This document shows positions 1 through 6,624 of a DNA stretch of 15,700 nt, piece by piece. Under the pieces are notes generated by a model, which was given only the letters and a program-made list of their open reading frames with translations, had not been told where the DNA came from and searched no databases. This DNA is from Oceanospirillum sp048268485 (GTDB taxonomy: Bacteria > Pseudomonadota > Gammaproteobacteria > Pseudomonadales > Halomonadaceae). The stretch's first letter is position 1. The number at the start of each line of letters is the position of its first letter. Made by a program: the position numbers and the translations under genes. The stretch lies in NCBI GenBank assembly GCA_048268485.1, contig JBLWVL010000056.1, positions 1 to 15,700 on the forward strand, read 5' to 3'.

Positions 1-3
1 TGC

Positions 4-798
4 TCAGCCAAGTAACAGGCTATCATCGCTGAGTTCTTCACCCTTTGTTTTGGAAAATAATGCCAGCAAATCAGGAACATCAAGCCCTTCCCGATCCGGG
101 CCTTCTACATCAAACGCAATATTACCTTCATGCAGCATCAGTGTACGATCACCAACATCTAACGCTTGGCGCATTGAGTGCGTCACCATCAGTGCCGTCA
201 GGTTCTGCTCTTCGATAATATTTTTCGTCAGCTCCAGCACAAAAGCCGCAGTTTTCGGATCAAGCGCCGCAGTATGCTCATCCAGTAACAGGATCTTCAT
301 CGGCTGCAGGGTTGCCATCAAAAGACTTACCGCCTGACGCTGCCCACCGGACAACAACCCCATACGATCACCCAGACGCTTTTCCAGTCCGAGCCCCAAA
401 CGAGCCAGACGTTCCTTAAATATCTCCTGATACTCATGGCGAATGGAGCGATTTAAGCCGCGTCCATGACCCCGTTTCAGCGCCAGCGCCATATTCTCTT
501 CAATGGTCAGTGCTTCACAGGTGCCCGCCAGAGGGTCCTGAAATACCCGCGCCACTAAACCCGCACGCTTGTTGGTTGGCCAACGGGTAACCTCCTGATC
601 ATCAATCAGAATTCTGCCGTGGTCCGCTAACACTTCACCCGCAAGAGCATTCAGGAAAGTGGACTTACCGGCCCCATTACTGCCGATCACAGTGACAAAC
701 TGGCCTTCTGGAATCGTCAGGTTCAGCCCCCGCAGAGCCCTGTTTTCTAACGGTGTACCGGCACCAAATGTTACCTCAAGCTGATCAACCTGAATCAT
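4..798 (-). CDS. ABC transporter ATP-binding protein (COG1101 type)
   Basis: Cytoplasmic ATPase that would energise the importer formed with the next two genes. The 264-residue protein has a complete nucleotide-binding domain: Walker A GSNGAGKST at 39-47, Q-loop Gln87, signature LSGGQ at 149-153, Walker B ILLLDE at 169-174 and switch His207. The DEHTAALDP stretch after Walker B is, as I recall, typical of the ATPases that partner ABC_sub_bind binding proteins. The start ATG overlaps the permease stop by four bases (ATGA) and has a full AGGAGGT Shine-Dalgarno six bases upstream, inside the permease gene, so the two are translationally coupled. It ends three bases from the window edge, so the operon may continue to the left. 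The substrate cannot be read from this subunit. Family members have been linked to amino acids such as tryptophan in streptococci, but that cannot be transferred here. Confidence 0.93.
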   Translation of the reverse strand: MIQVDQLEVTFGAGTPLENRALRGLNLTIPEGQFVTVIGSNGAGKSTFLNALAGEVLADHGRILIDDQEVTRWPTNKRAGLVARVFQDPLAGTCEALTIEENMALALKRGHGRGLNRSIRHEYQEIFKERLARLGLGLEKRLGDRMGLLSGGQRQAVSLLMATLQPMKILLLDEHTAALDPKTAAFVLELTKNIIEEQNLTALMVTHSMRQALDVGDRTLMLHEGNIAFDVEGPDREGLDVPDLLALFSKTKGEELSDDSLLLG

Positions 799-1685
799 GC
801 CCGACCTCCTTTACGCTTAAGCAGTTTCATACGAGGCATAACAATGGCCAGCGTAACCAGCACCGCAGTAATCAGATTCAGATCCTGAGCCTTCAGGCCG
901 ATCCAATCCGCATTCAGCGCCACCGCAATAGCAAGCCGGTAAAGGATCGCGCCAATCAGGCAGGCAAAAATCCAGCGGGCAATGGTACGTGTGGATAAAA
1001 TTGCCTCGCCTCCGATCACCGCTGCCAAACCGATAACAATGGTTCCCACTCCCATGGTGACATCCGCTGTTCCCTGACTCTGGGCAAACAGAGCGCCAGC
1101 CAGGCCGACCATACCATTGGCAAGGGCAACCCCCAGAATCGTCAGGCGTCCGGTATGCACACCGTTAGCCCGCGCCATCTTGTCATTAACGCCGGTCGCC
1201 CGCATGGCAAGGCCAAGCTCCGAGGTCATAAAACGGACAAAAAGAAGATAAATGACCAGGACAAAACCACTGAGAATAATCGGATTGATCAGATAAAACG
1301 GAATATCCCAGTTCTCAAACGGAGTAAAAACCGTCTCATCTCCCAGCAGAGCGACATTTGGCTTCCCCATAATCCGGAGGTTAATGGAATACAGCGCAAT
1401 CATCGTCAGAATTGACGCCAGCAGGTTAAGAATCTGCAGACGAACATTCAGCCAAGCCGTAACAACTCCAGCTAAACAACCCGCAACCATTGCCATCGCC
1501 GTTGCCAACCAGGGATTCCACCCGGTGACAATCAGGGTTGCAGCAACCGCAGCCCCCAACGGGAAACTGCCATCAACAGTAAGGTCCGGAAAATCCAGCA
1601 CACGAAAGGCGATAAAGACGCCAAAAGCCACCAAGCCAAATAGAAGGCCGGACTCGACAGCGCCAAAAAAGGCAATTGAACTCAC
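795..1685 (-). CDS. ABC transporter permease (COG4120 type)
   Basis: Integral inner-membrane subunit of the importer. The 296-residue protein is almost entirely hydrophobic, with about eight to nine membrane segments and a basic C-terminal tail (KLLKRKGGRA). The DFPDLTVDGSFPLGAAV stretch near residues 32-48 and the GLAGALFAQSQG region resemble branched-chain-type/COG4120 permeases. The start is a GTG at 1685 with GGA about seven bases upstream; no in-frame ATG lies nearby. It lies 121 bases downstream of the binding-protein gene, separated by a hairpin, and overlaps the ATPase gene by four bases. The operon order of binding protein, permease, ATPase is the usual one for this family. The family assignment is firm, the substrate unknown. 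Confidence 0.9.
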   Translation of the reverse strand: MSSIAFFGAVESGLLFGLVAFGVFIAFRVLDFPDLTVDGSFPLGAAVAATLIVTGWNPWLATAMAMVAGCLAGVVTAWLNVRLQILNLLASILTMIALYSINLRIMGKPNVALLGDETVFTPFENWDIPFYLINPIILSGFVLVIYLLFVRFMTSELGLAMRATGVNDKMARANGVHTGRLTILGVALANGMVGLAGALFAQSQGTADVTMGVGTIVIGLAAVIGGEAILSTRTIARWIFACLIGAILYRLAIAVALNADWIGLKAQDLNLITAVLVTLAIVMPRMKLLKRKGGRA

Positions 1686-1764
1686 GATGATTCCGTTTAG
1701 AGATTAGGGCTCAAAAGAGCAGTTTATAAAGCGCAGCCGATAGCGCCTGTGGATTTAACGAGAA

Positions 1765-1783
1765 AAGCGGCCGTTGGCCGCTT
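1765..1783 (-). terminator. Intergenic attenuator/terminator between binding protein and permease
   Basis: A perfect 8-bp stem (AAGCGGCC / GGCCGCTT) with a three-base loop lies 24 bases after the binding-protein stop. On the minus strand it is followed by TTCTCG, so the run reads TTTTCTC, a short and imperfect U-tract. Such elements after the first gene of ABC operons usually let the binding protein be made in excess. Partial rather than full termination is inferred from the weak U-tract and from the downstream genes having no obvious promoter. Confidence 0.6.
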
Positions 1784-1806
1784 CGCTTATTTTATGCCTG
1801 TTACTT

Positions 1807-2778
1807 TTATTGAATCACTTTTTTGGCTTCTGCAACCAATTCCTGCGACAAGGATACGCCCATACGCTCAGCAGCGGCAGGGTTAATCACCAGATCCATA
1901 GTCTGAACACCCTCAACCGGAATGTTCTTTGGTGACTCACCTTTCAGAATACGCTCAACGATCACACCGGTCTGACGACCTACCTGGTAGTAATCAAAGC
2001 CTACTGCAGCAACCGCACCACGGTTTACAGAGTCAGTATCACCGGTAATCACAGGGATATTGGACTGTTCCGCCACTTTCAGAACCGCTTCCAGTGCAGA
2101 GATAACGGTGTTATCAATGGGCAGGTAGATCACATCCACTTTACCCACTAAGGAACGGGCTGAAGCCAGCACATCGGAAGACTTAGTCGCAGCCGCTTCA
2201 ACCACACTCATGCCGTGTTTAGGTGCCGTTTTATGCACCATCTCAACAGAGCTTACCGAGTTGGCTTCACCGGGATTGAAGATAACACCCACTTTTTCAG
2301 CACCTGGCACAACTCTTTTAACCAGCGCCATATGCTTATCCATCGGGAGCATATCCGTGGTACCCGTTACCCAGCGGGTCGGTTTATCTAAAGCTTTAAC
2401 AAGCTTAGCACCCACAGGGTCTGTCACCGCAGAAAACACCACGGGAATACCGCGGGCAGCGGATACAGCAGTCTGAGCAGACGGCGTAGTGATCGCCACA
2501 ATCACATCCGGAGCGTCACCGGCAAACTTTTTCGCCACCTGAGCCGCCGTTGCCGGGCTACCCTGGGCACTTTCATAATTCCACTTCAGGTTTTCCCCCA
2601 CAACATAACCACGTTCCGCCAGTTCATCTTTTACCCCCTGACGAATCGCATCCAGAGACGGATGCTCAACAATCTGGGTAATAGCCACGGAAGCATCGGC
2701 TTGCACCAGTGCACTTGTCAGGCCGGATGCCAGTAACAGGGAGCCCGCAATAAACTTACGAAGTTTGGTTTTAAACAT
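1807..2778 (-). CDS. ABC transporter periplasmic substrate-binding protein (ABC_sub_bind family)
   Basis: Binding protein that would capture the substrate in the periplasm and deliver it to the permease. The 323-residue protein starts with a Sec signal peptide: basic n-region (residues 1-8), hydrophobic core 9-25 and a likely cleavage after VQA at 25-27. No lipobox Cys is present, so it should be soluble. The mature part carries the EHPSLDAIRQGVKDEL opening typical of PF04392, then a two-lobed fold with VIVAITTPSAQTA, PVVFSAVTDP and GVIFNPGEANS blocks and the IPVITGDTDSVNRGAVA block in the second lobe. A GGAG ribosome-binding site lies about eight bases before the ATG. It is first in the operon and is followed by an attenuator hairpin. 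Relatives have been reported to bind aromatic amino acids or other small ligands; the ligand here is unknown. Confidence 0.9.
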   Translation of the reverse strand: MFKTKLRKFIAGSLLLASGLTSALVQADASVAITQIVEHPSLDAIRQGVKDELAERGYVVGENLKWNYESAQGSPATAAQVAKKFAGDAPDVIVAITTPSAQTAVSAARGIPVVFSAVTDPVGAKLVKALDKPTRWVTGTTDMLPMDKHMALVKRVVPGAEKVGVIFNPGEANSVSSVEMVHKTAPKHGMSVVEAAATKSSDVLASARSLVGKVDVIYLPIDNTVISALEAVLKVAEQSNIPVITGDTDSVNRGAVAAVGFDYYQVGRQTGVIVERILKGESPKNIPVEGVQTMDLVINPAAAERMGVSLSQELVAEAKKVIQ

Positions 2779-2887
2779 GGTCGTCTCCAGATTTTACAGC
2801 TGACTTTGAGCTGGCTGAAATATTAGGGCAGCCTCACATGACTCGTTACACCAAGCCTGCAAGCTATTTTTTATAATGAACATTTGA

Positions 2888-2925
2888 GCTTTACCGGAGG
2901 TTTCTGGCAGATCACCCAGTAAAGC
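2888..2925 (-). promoter_or_regulatory. Leader hairpin upstream of the ABC importer operon
   Basis: GCTTTAC (2888-2894) and GTAAAGC (2919-2925) form a perfect 7-bp inverted repeat. It encloses a second short dyad, CTGG (2904-2907) with CCAG (2916-2919), that shares one base with the outer arm. On the minus strand this would give a nested stem-loop near the 5' end of the importer mRNA, about 110 bases before the start codon. I do not recognise it as a known riboswitch. It could equally be a DNA operator in the divergent region shared with the alkyltransferase-like gene. Confidence 0.4.
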
Positions 2926-2942
2926 GGCAAAATATGGGCATA

Positions 2943-2948
2943 ACTATA
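2943..2948 (-). promoter_or_regulatory. Candidate -10 element for the importer operon
   Basis: TATAGT on the minus strand matches the sigma-70 -10 consensus at five of six positions and sits just upstream of the leader hairpin. The matching -35 region is poor, so the call is tentative and would imply an activator or an incorrect choice. Confidence 0.3.
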
Positions 2949-3021
2949 CCTTAATATTCCCTATGACCGAAAACGATGCCGGACAAAAATTCCGCCGCCT
3001 GACAAATTGCTGAGAAAATAA

Positions 3022-3336
3022 ATGAACACCCCAACACCTTCCGTAAAGGAAGCGCTGTATCTGGTGCTCCACCAGATCCCTGAAGGGCGCTTTACAACCT
3101 ATGGCCGACTGGCCAGTTTGCTTCCGGTATCAACTACTGCCCGCCAGATTGCACGCATGCTTAGCCAGCTACCGGAAGGAACACAGTTACCCTGGCACAG
3201 AGTTGTTAATAGCCAATTTAAAGTTTCAGAATTTGCTAAGAATAATGAACAGAGCCAACGCCTGATAGCTGAAGGCATACTCCCCTCAGCCCGCGGCAAA
3301 CTGCCTGCCCACAAGGTCTGGCCAGACAACCCCTGA
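3022..3336 (+). CDS. Alkyltransferase-like protein (ATL; MGMT family, Trp for Cys)
   Basis: DNA-lesion sensor related to O6-alkylguanine-DNA alkyltransferase. The 104-residue protein is a stand-alone MGMT DNA-binding domain. The active-site PCHR of true alkyltransferases is replaced by PWHR at 57-60 (Trp58), so it cannot accept alkyl groups. Kept are the Tyr27 and Arg41 positions corresponding to the nucleotide-flipping Tyr and arginine finger. Characterised ATLs (E. coli YbaZ, S. pombe Atl1) bind O6-alkylguanine and hand it to nucleotide excision repair; that role is inferred here. The ATG has GAGA about eight bases upstream. It is a single-gene unit, divergent from the importer operon and followed by the serA leader, with no clear terminator in between. 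The length matches the family (about 100-130 residues). Confidence 0.9.
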   Translation: MNTPTPSVKEALYLVLHQIPEGRFTTYGRLASLLPVSTTARQIARMLSQLPEGTQLPWHRVVNSQFKVSEFAKNNEQSQRLIAEGILPSARGKLPAHKVWPDNP

Positions 3337-3453
3337 ACGGCATTCAGGAAACAGATCAGGGTAAAGGGTGAAACTTTTTGCCAGCACACAAGTAAAAGTG
3401 AGCCAGATTCATTGATAAATGAGGAAATCTTGAACAGAAATTACAAAGGGTTG

Positions 3454-3524
3454 TGTTACCATGTTGCCCCTGTTGTTGGGATAAGTAACAAAACTCCCTG
3501 TTACCCCTGCGAAACGCAACAACA
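3454..3524 (+). promoter_or_regulatory. Nested inverted repeats in the serA upstream region
   Basis: Two dyads are nested. The outer is TGTTGTTG (3471-3478) with CAACAACA (3517-3524), and the inner is GTAACA (3485-3490) with TGTTAC (3499-3504). TGTTACC also occurs a second time at 3454-3460, forty-five bases before the copy at 3499-3505. The region may be an operator for a dimeric regulator or a folded leader RNA. Candidate promoter pieces are TTGAAC (3430-3435) with TGTTAC (3454-3459), and TATAAG (3549-3554); neither is strong enough to settle where transcription starts. Confidence 0.45.
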
Positions 3525-3630
3525 ATCCTGTGCAGGCTCCTGCTGCACTATAAGTTGACCCGCAACAGAAGTTCGCTACAGCTTATTTCAGACCGGCGAC
3601 CTGCCGTGACCGTTAGAGGGTTCCAGCACC

Positions 3631-4860
3631 ATGGCTACTACGTCTCTTGACAAGAGCAAAATCAAAATTCTTCTTCTGGAAGGTGTACACCAATCTGCCG
3701 TTGATAACTTCAAGGCAGCGGGCTACACCAATATTGAGTATCACGCAGCTTCACTTCCGGAAGAGCAGCTTAAAGAGTCGATCAAAGACGCCCACTTTGT
3801 CGGCATACGTTCCCGTACTCAATTAACCGAACAGGTTTTTGATGCGGCAGAAAAACTGGTTGCGGTAGGCTGTTTCTGCATCGGCACCAACCAGGTTGAT
3901 CTTAAAGCAGCGATGATTCGTGGCATTGCGGTCTTCAACGCACCATACTCCAACACCCGATCCGTTGCAGAGCTTGTTCTTGCCGAATCCATCATGCTGT
4001 TGCGTGGTGTACCGGAGAAAAGCGCCGTTTGTCACCGGGGCGGCTGGCTGAAGTCCGCGAAAAATTCTTATGAAATTCGTGGAAAAACACTGGGTATTGT
4101 CGGCTATGGCAGCATCGGCTCCCAGCTGTCTGTTCTGGCGGAATCCCTGGGTATGAAAGTGATCTACTTTGATGTGATCACCAAACTGCCACTGGGTAAC
4201 GCAGAGCAGGTTGGCAGCATGAAAGAGCTGCTGAACACAGCTGATATCGTATCCCTGCATGTCCCTGAAACCGAAGCAACCAAATGGATGATGGGCCCTG
4301 AGCAATTTGCTGAAATGAAGCAAGGCTCCATCTTTATCAACGCAGCACGCGGCACCGTTGTTGATATCGATGCCCTGGCAGACGTGGTGCGTAGCGGAAA
4401 ACTACTGGGTGCAGCTATTGACGTTTTCCCGGTTGAGCCACGCTCTAATGAAGAAGAATTTGTTTCTCCGCTGCGTGAGTTTGACAACGTTATCCTGACT
4501 CCTCACGTAGGCGGTTCTACAATGGAAGCGCAGGAAAACATCGGTGTCGAAGTCTCAGAAAAACTGATCAAGTACAGCGACAACGGTACCACCACCAGTG
4601 CGGTTAACTTCCCGGAAGTGGCTCTGCCATCACACCCAGGCAAACACCGTTTACTGCACCTGCATGAGAACGTACCGGGTGTTCTGTCTGAGATCAACAA
4701 GGTGCTGTCTGATAACGGCATCAACATCTCAGGCCAGTTCCTGCAGACCAACGAAAAAGTGGGTTATGTGGTTGTCGATGTGGAAAAAGAGTACAGCCCT
4801 CAGGCTCTGGACGCACTTCGCACAGTAAGCCATACCATTCGTGCACGGGTACTGTTCTGA
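3631..4860 (+). CDS. serA: D-3-phosphoglycerate dehydrogenase
   Basis: Cytosolic NAD-dependent enzyme oxidising 3-phosphoglycerate to 3-phosphohydroxypyruvate, the first step of serine synthesis. The 409-residue protein aligns almost without gaps to E. coli SerA (410). It has the nucleotide-binding GYGSIG at 158-163 and the catalytic set Arg240, Glu269 and His292, at the same numbers as in E. coli. A C-terminal ACT domain (about 335-409) keeps the serine-contact residues His345, Asn347 and Asn365 (E. coli 344, 346, 364), so end-product inhibition by serine is likely. The ATG is set by an upstream in-frame TGA at 3607 and by AGAGGG ten bases before it. It is transcribed alone between a repeat-rich leader and a strong terminator. 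Confidence 0.98.
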   Translation: MATTSLDKSKIKILLLEGVHQSAVDNFKAAGYTNIEYHAASLPEEQLKESIKDAHFVGIRSRTQLTEQVFDAAEKLVAVGCFCIGTNQVDLKAAMIRGIAVFNAPYSNTRSVAELVLAESIMLLRGVPEKSAVCHRGGWLKSAKNSYEIRGKTLGIVGYGSIGSQLSVLAESLGMKVIYFDVITKLPLGNAEQVGSMKELLNTADIVSLHVPETEATKWMMGPEQFAEMKQGSIFINAARGTVVDIDALADVVRSGKLLGAAIDVFPVEPRSNEEEFVSPLREFDNVILTPHVGGSTMEAQENIGVEVSEKLIKYSDNGTTTSAVNFPEVALPSHPGKHRLLHLHENVPGVLSEINKVLSDNGINISGQFLQTNEKVGYVVVDVEKEYSPQALDALRTVSHTIRARVLF

Positions 4861-4920
4861 TATAGGGCAGCCAATGCCTGCAGGTTAATCATCTGCCAGG
4901 CAGTTGCATGCATACCTGAA

Positions 4921-4966
4921 AGCCTGGCCGGATCACTTCGAACAAGTGAACCTGCCGGGCTTTTTC
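4921..4966 (+). terminator. Rho-independent terminator of serA
   Basis: An 18-position stem with two mismatches and one G-U pair (4921-4938 with 4944-4961) closes a five-base loop and is followed by TTTTTC. It lies 60 bases after the serA stop. A further T-run (TTTTTTTT) follows at about 4994-5001. Confidence 0.85.
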
Positions 4967-5107
4967 AGGTCGTTGCTTTATATTCTGCAGCCCTTTTTTT
5001 TGCTAATCTGATTTTTCTGAAGCGCTACAAAACCCAGAACTGTAAAAAGCGTTTGCAGAACCGGAAAACGTCACCTGGCCGATATTGTTATCAAAGGATC
5101 TGGAAAA

Positions 5108-5671
5108 ATGAACAAAACATCTTGGTTAAAACTATCTGCGCTTTCACTGGCTTTTGGCCTTGCAGCCTGTAGCAGCTCACCGGATAAAGCAGGCTCTTCA
5201 GCATATCCTGACTGGATTGATCAGCCCGTTGTTGCTGACGGCATTGCAGAAAGCGCCTGTGTCAGCTCCAGTGGCAACATGACGCTGGATAAAAAACGCG
5301 CTACCGCCAATGCCCGTGCCATGATTGCGCAGTCCATAGAGACCCGAATTAAAGCGATGGATAAAACCTATCAGCGTGTCACTGAGAGCGAGCAAGAAAT
5401 GACCTCAGGCTCAACCTTTGAGAGCGTCTCCAAACAGGTAACAGAGCAAAGCCTGAACGGCACAAAAGTTGTTGAAAGCGGCTATTTCAGAATTAATGAG
5501 AAAAATCAGTACTGCGTGATGGTTGGCTTCGGTCAACAGGAAACCAAAGCAGTATTCGACAACGCGATGAAAGCAGCCAAAACCGAGATGAGCCCAACGT
5601 CTGAGCGAGCGATGTACGAAGAGTTCCGCGCCTATAAAGCTCAGCAGGAACTGGAAGAGTCGCTGCGCTAA
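5108..5671 (+). CDS. LPP20-like outer-membrane lipoprotein
   Basis: Predicted lipoprotein of unknown function. The 187-residue protein has a basic start, a hydrophobic core and the lipobox LAAC at 18-21, so Cys21 should become the lipidated N-terminus. The following SSSPDK contains no Asp at +2, which favours transport to the outer membrane by the Lol system. The mature part begins with PDWIDQP and continues with a TLDKKRATANARAMIAQSIE helix, a pattern seen in LPP20-type lipoproteins (PF02169), then a helical C-terminus. The start has AAGGA about ten bases upstream. It is monocistronic between the serA terminator and its own strong terminator. The family assignment is from pattern recall and is moderately sure. 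Confidence 0.8.
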   Translation: MNKTSWLKLSALSLAFGLAACSSSPDKAGSSAYPDWIDQPVVADGIAESACVSSSGNMTLDKKRATANARAMIAQSIETRIKAMDKTYQRVTESEQEMTSGSTFESVSKQVTEQSLNGTKVVESGYFRINEKNQYCVMVGFGQQETKAVFDNAMKAAKTEMSPTSERAMYEEFRAYKAQQELEESLR

Positions 5672-5684
5672 AAAGCACAGTCCC

Positions 5685-5712
5685 ACCGACCCTGAACCTG
5701 TTTCAGGGCGGT
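5685..5712 (+). repeat. First hairpin after the lipoprotein gene
   Basis: An 11-bp stem (ACCG plus CCCTGAA, with one bulged A, pairing TTCAGGG plus CGGT) begins 13 bases after the stop codon. It is not followed by a U-tract, so it probably protects or folds the 3' end ahead of the real terminator at 5718. Confidence 0.5.
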
Positions 5713-5717
5713 CAAAA

Positions 5718-5756
5718 ACGGGCTGTCAGCGACTGGCAGCCCGTTGCATCTTTTTT
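5718..5756 (+). terminator. Rho-independent terminator of the lipoprotein gene
   Basis: A 12-bp stem with one G-U pair (5718-5729 with 5733-5744) and a three-base loop is followed, after GCA, by TCTTTTTT. It separates the lipoprotein gene from the methyltransferase gene. Confidence 0.85.
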
Positions 5757-5800
5757 ATCGCAGCAACCCAGCTTATCAATACACCACTTTCAGGCTCACC

Positions 5801-6454
5801 ATGACAACGCACTGCTCAGACCCTTGCCCATTATGTTCCGGTTACAACATTCAGCACTTCAGTCAGGATAAAAAGCGGAACTACTGGCAGTGTCAGGCCT
5901 GTGATCTTGTTTTTGTGGATAAGTCTCAGCAACTAAACCATGACGATGAAAAAGCGGTTTACCAGCAACACGAGAACAACCCTGAAGACGCAGGTTATCG
6001 CAAATTTCTCAGCCGTATGTCCCAACCCATGCTTGAGCGTATCTTACCGGATAGCCATGGCTTAGATTTTGGCTGTGGGCCTGGCCCAACCCTTTCACTG
6101 ATGTTTGAAGAAGCAGGGCACAGAATGGCAATTTATGACCCCTATTTTGCCAACAACCCGGAAGCGCTAAAGCAACCTTATGACTTTATCACCAGCACAG
6201 AGGTCTTCGAGCACCTGTCGGCACCAAAACAGGTACTGGAACAGCTGATTCCGATACTGAAGCCCGGCGGCTGGCTGGGATTAATGACCAAAAGAGTTAT
6301 CGATCAGGATGCGTTCAAAAGCTGGCATTATAAAAATGACCCGACCCATATCACCTTTTTTAGTGAACAAACATTCCACTGGATCGCACAGCACTACCTT
6401 CTGGAACTGACACTGGTTGACCAGGATGTGGCGCTGCTACAAAAGCCTGCTTAG
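5801..6454 (+). CDS. Zinc-ribbon class I SAM-dependent methyltransferase
   Basis: Probable cytosolic methyltransferase of unknown substrate. From the ATG chosen here it is 217 residues. Two Cys pairs, CPLC at 9-12 and CQAC at 31-34, make an N-terminal zinc ribbon. After a helical linker come SAM-binding motif I LDFGCGPG at 88-95, an acidic YDP after the second strand, the EVFEHL helix and the LKPGGWLGLMT strand, as in the Methyltransf_23 group. An in-frame TTG at 5744 would extend it by 19 residues, but that codon lies in the stem of the preceding terminator and the extra residues look non-coding, so ATG 5801 is preferred despite a weak CAGG ribosome-binding site. No promoter is evident. The gene is followed by a hairpin and the Pho-box region of the next gene. 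Confidence 0.85.
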   Translation: MTTHCSDPCPLCSGYNIQHFSQDKKRNYWQCQACDLVFVDKSQQLNHDDEKAVYQQHENNPEDAGYRKFLSRMSQPMLERILPDSHGLDFGCGPGPTLSLMFEEAGHRMAIYDPYFANNPEALKQPYDFITSTEVFEHLSAPKQVLEQLIPILKPGGWLGLMTKRVIDQDAFKSWHYKNDPTHITFFSEQTFHWIAQHYLLELTLVDQDVALLQKPA

Positions 6455-6481
6455 TACCTGAAAAAGCGCTCATCAGCAGCC

Positions 6482-6506
6482 CATGTCCGGGTCATTAGCG
6501 GACATG
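6482..6506. repeat. Inverted repeat between methyltransferase and olsF-type gene
   Basis: A perfect 8-bp inverted repeat (CATGTCCG / CGGACATG) with a nine-base spacer lies 27 bases after the methyltransferase stop. No U-tract follows on either strand, so it is either a factor-dependent 3'-end structure or a protein-binding dyad. Confidence 0.5.
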
Positions 6507-6538
6507 AACGGCTATGGACGCCTTACTGCCAGCCCCTT

Positions 6539-6592
6539 CTGTCATCAAAGCGACACAGCGCCGTCAGCTTTCTGTCATTTTATCTGCTTAAT
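6539..6592 (+). promoter_or_regulatory. Tandem Pho box and -10 of the ornithine-lipid synthase gene
   Basis: Four PhoB half-site-like heptamers occur at exactly 11-bp steps: CTGTCAT (6539), GCGACAC (6550), CCGTCAG (6561) and CTGTCAT (6572). Against the E. coli Pho-box half-site they match at 7, 4, 5 and 7 of 7 positions, with A/T-leaning four-base spacers in two of the three gaps. Together they form two adjacent 18-bp Pho boxes. A -10-like CTTAAT (4 of 6) starts eight bases after the last unit, and TAATGT starts ten bases after it. No -35 hexamer is visible, as expected for a PhoB-activated promoter. Transcription starting near 6600 would leave a leader of about 25 bases before the GTG start. 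Confidence 0.75.
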
Positions 6593-6624
6593 GTGGCCAC
6601 AAAGCATCTGTAAAGGACAGGCCT

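Noticed and set aside
3471..3560. Classical transcription attenuation before serA
   Set aside because: No hairpin in the leader is followed by a U-tract, so a terminator form cannot be drawn.
3421..3630. A 6S RNA (ssrS) gene upstream of serA
   Set aside because: In E. coli ssrS lies a few genes from serA, so I looked, but the region forms several separate short hairpins rather than one long rod with a central bubble, and zapA and the folate cyclo-ligase neighbours are absent.
5744..5800. TTG start extending the methyltransferase by 19 residues
   Set aside because: The codon lies in the 3' arm of the preceding terminator stem, has no ribosome-binding site, and the added residues precede the zinc ribbon without family support.
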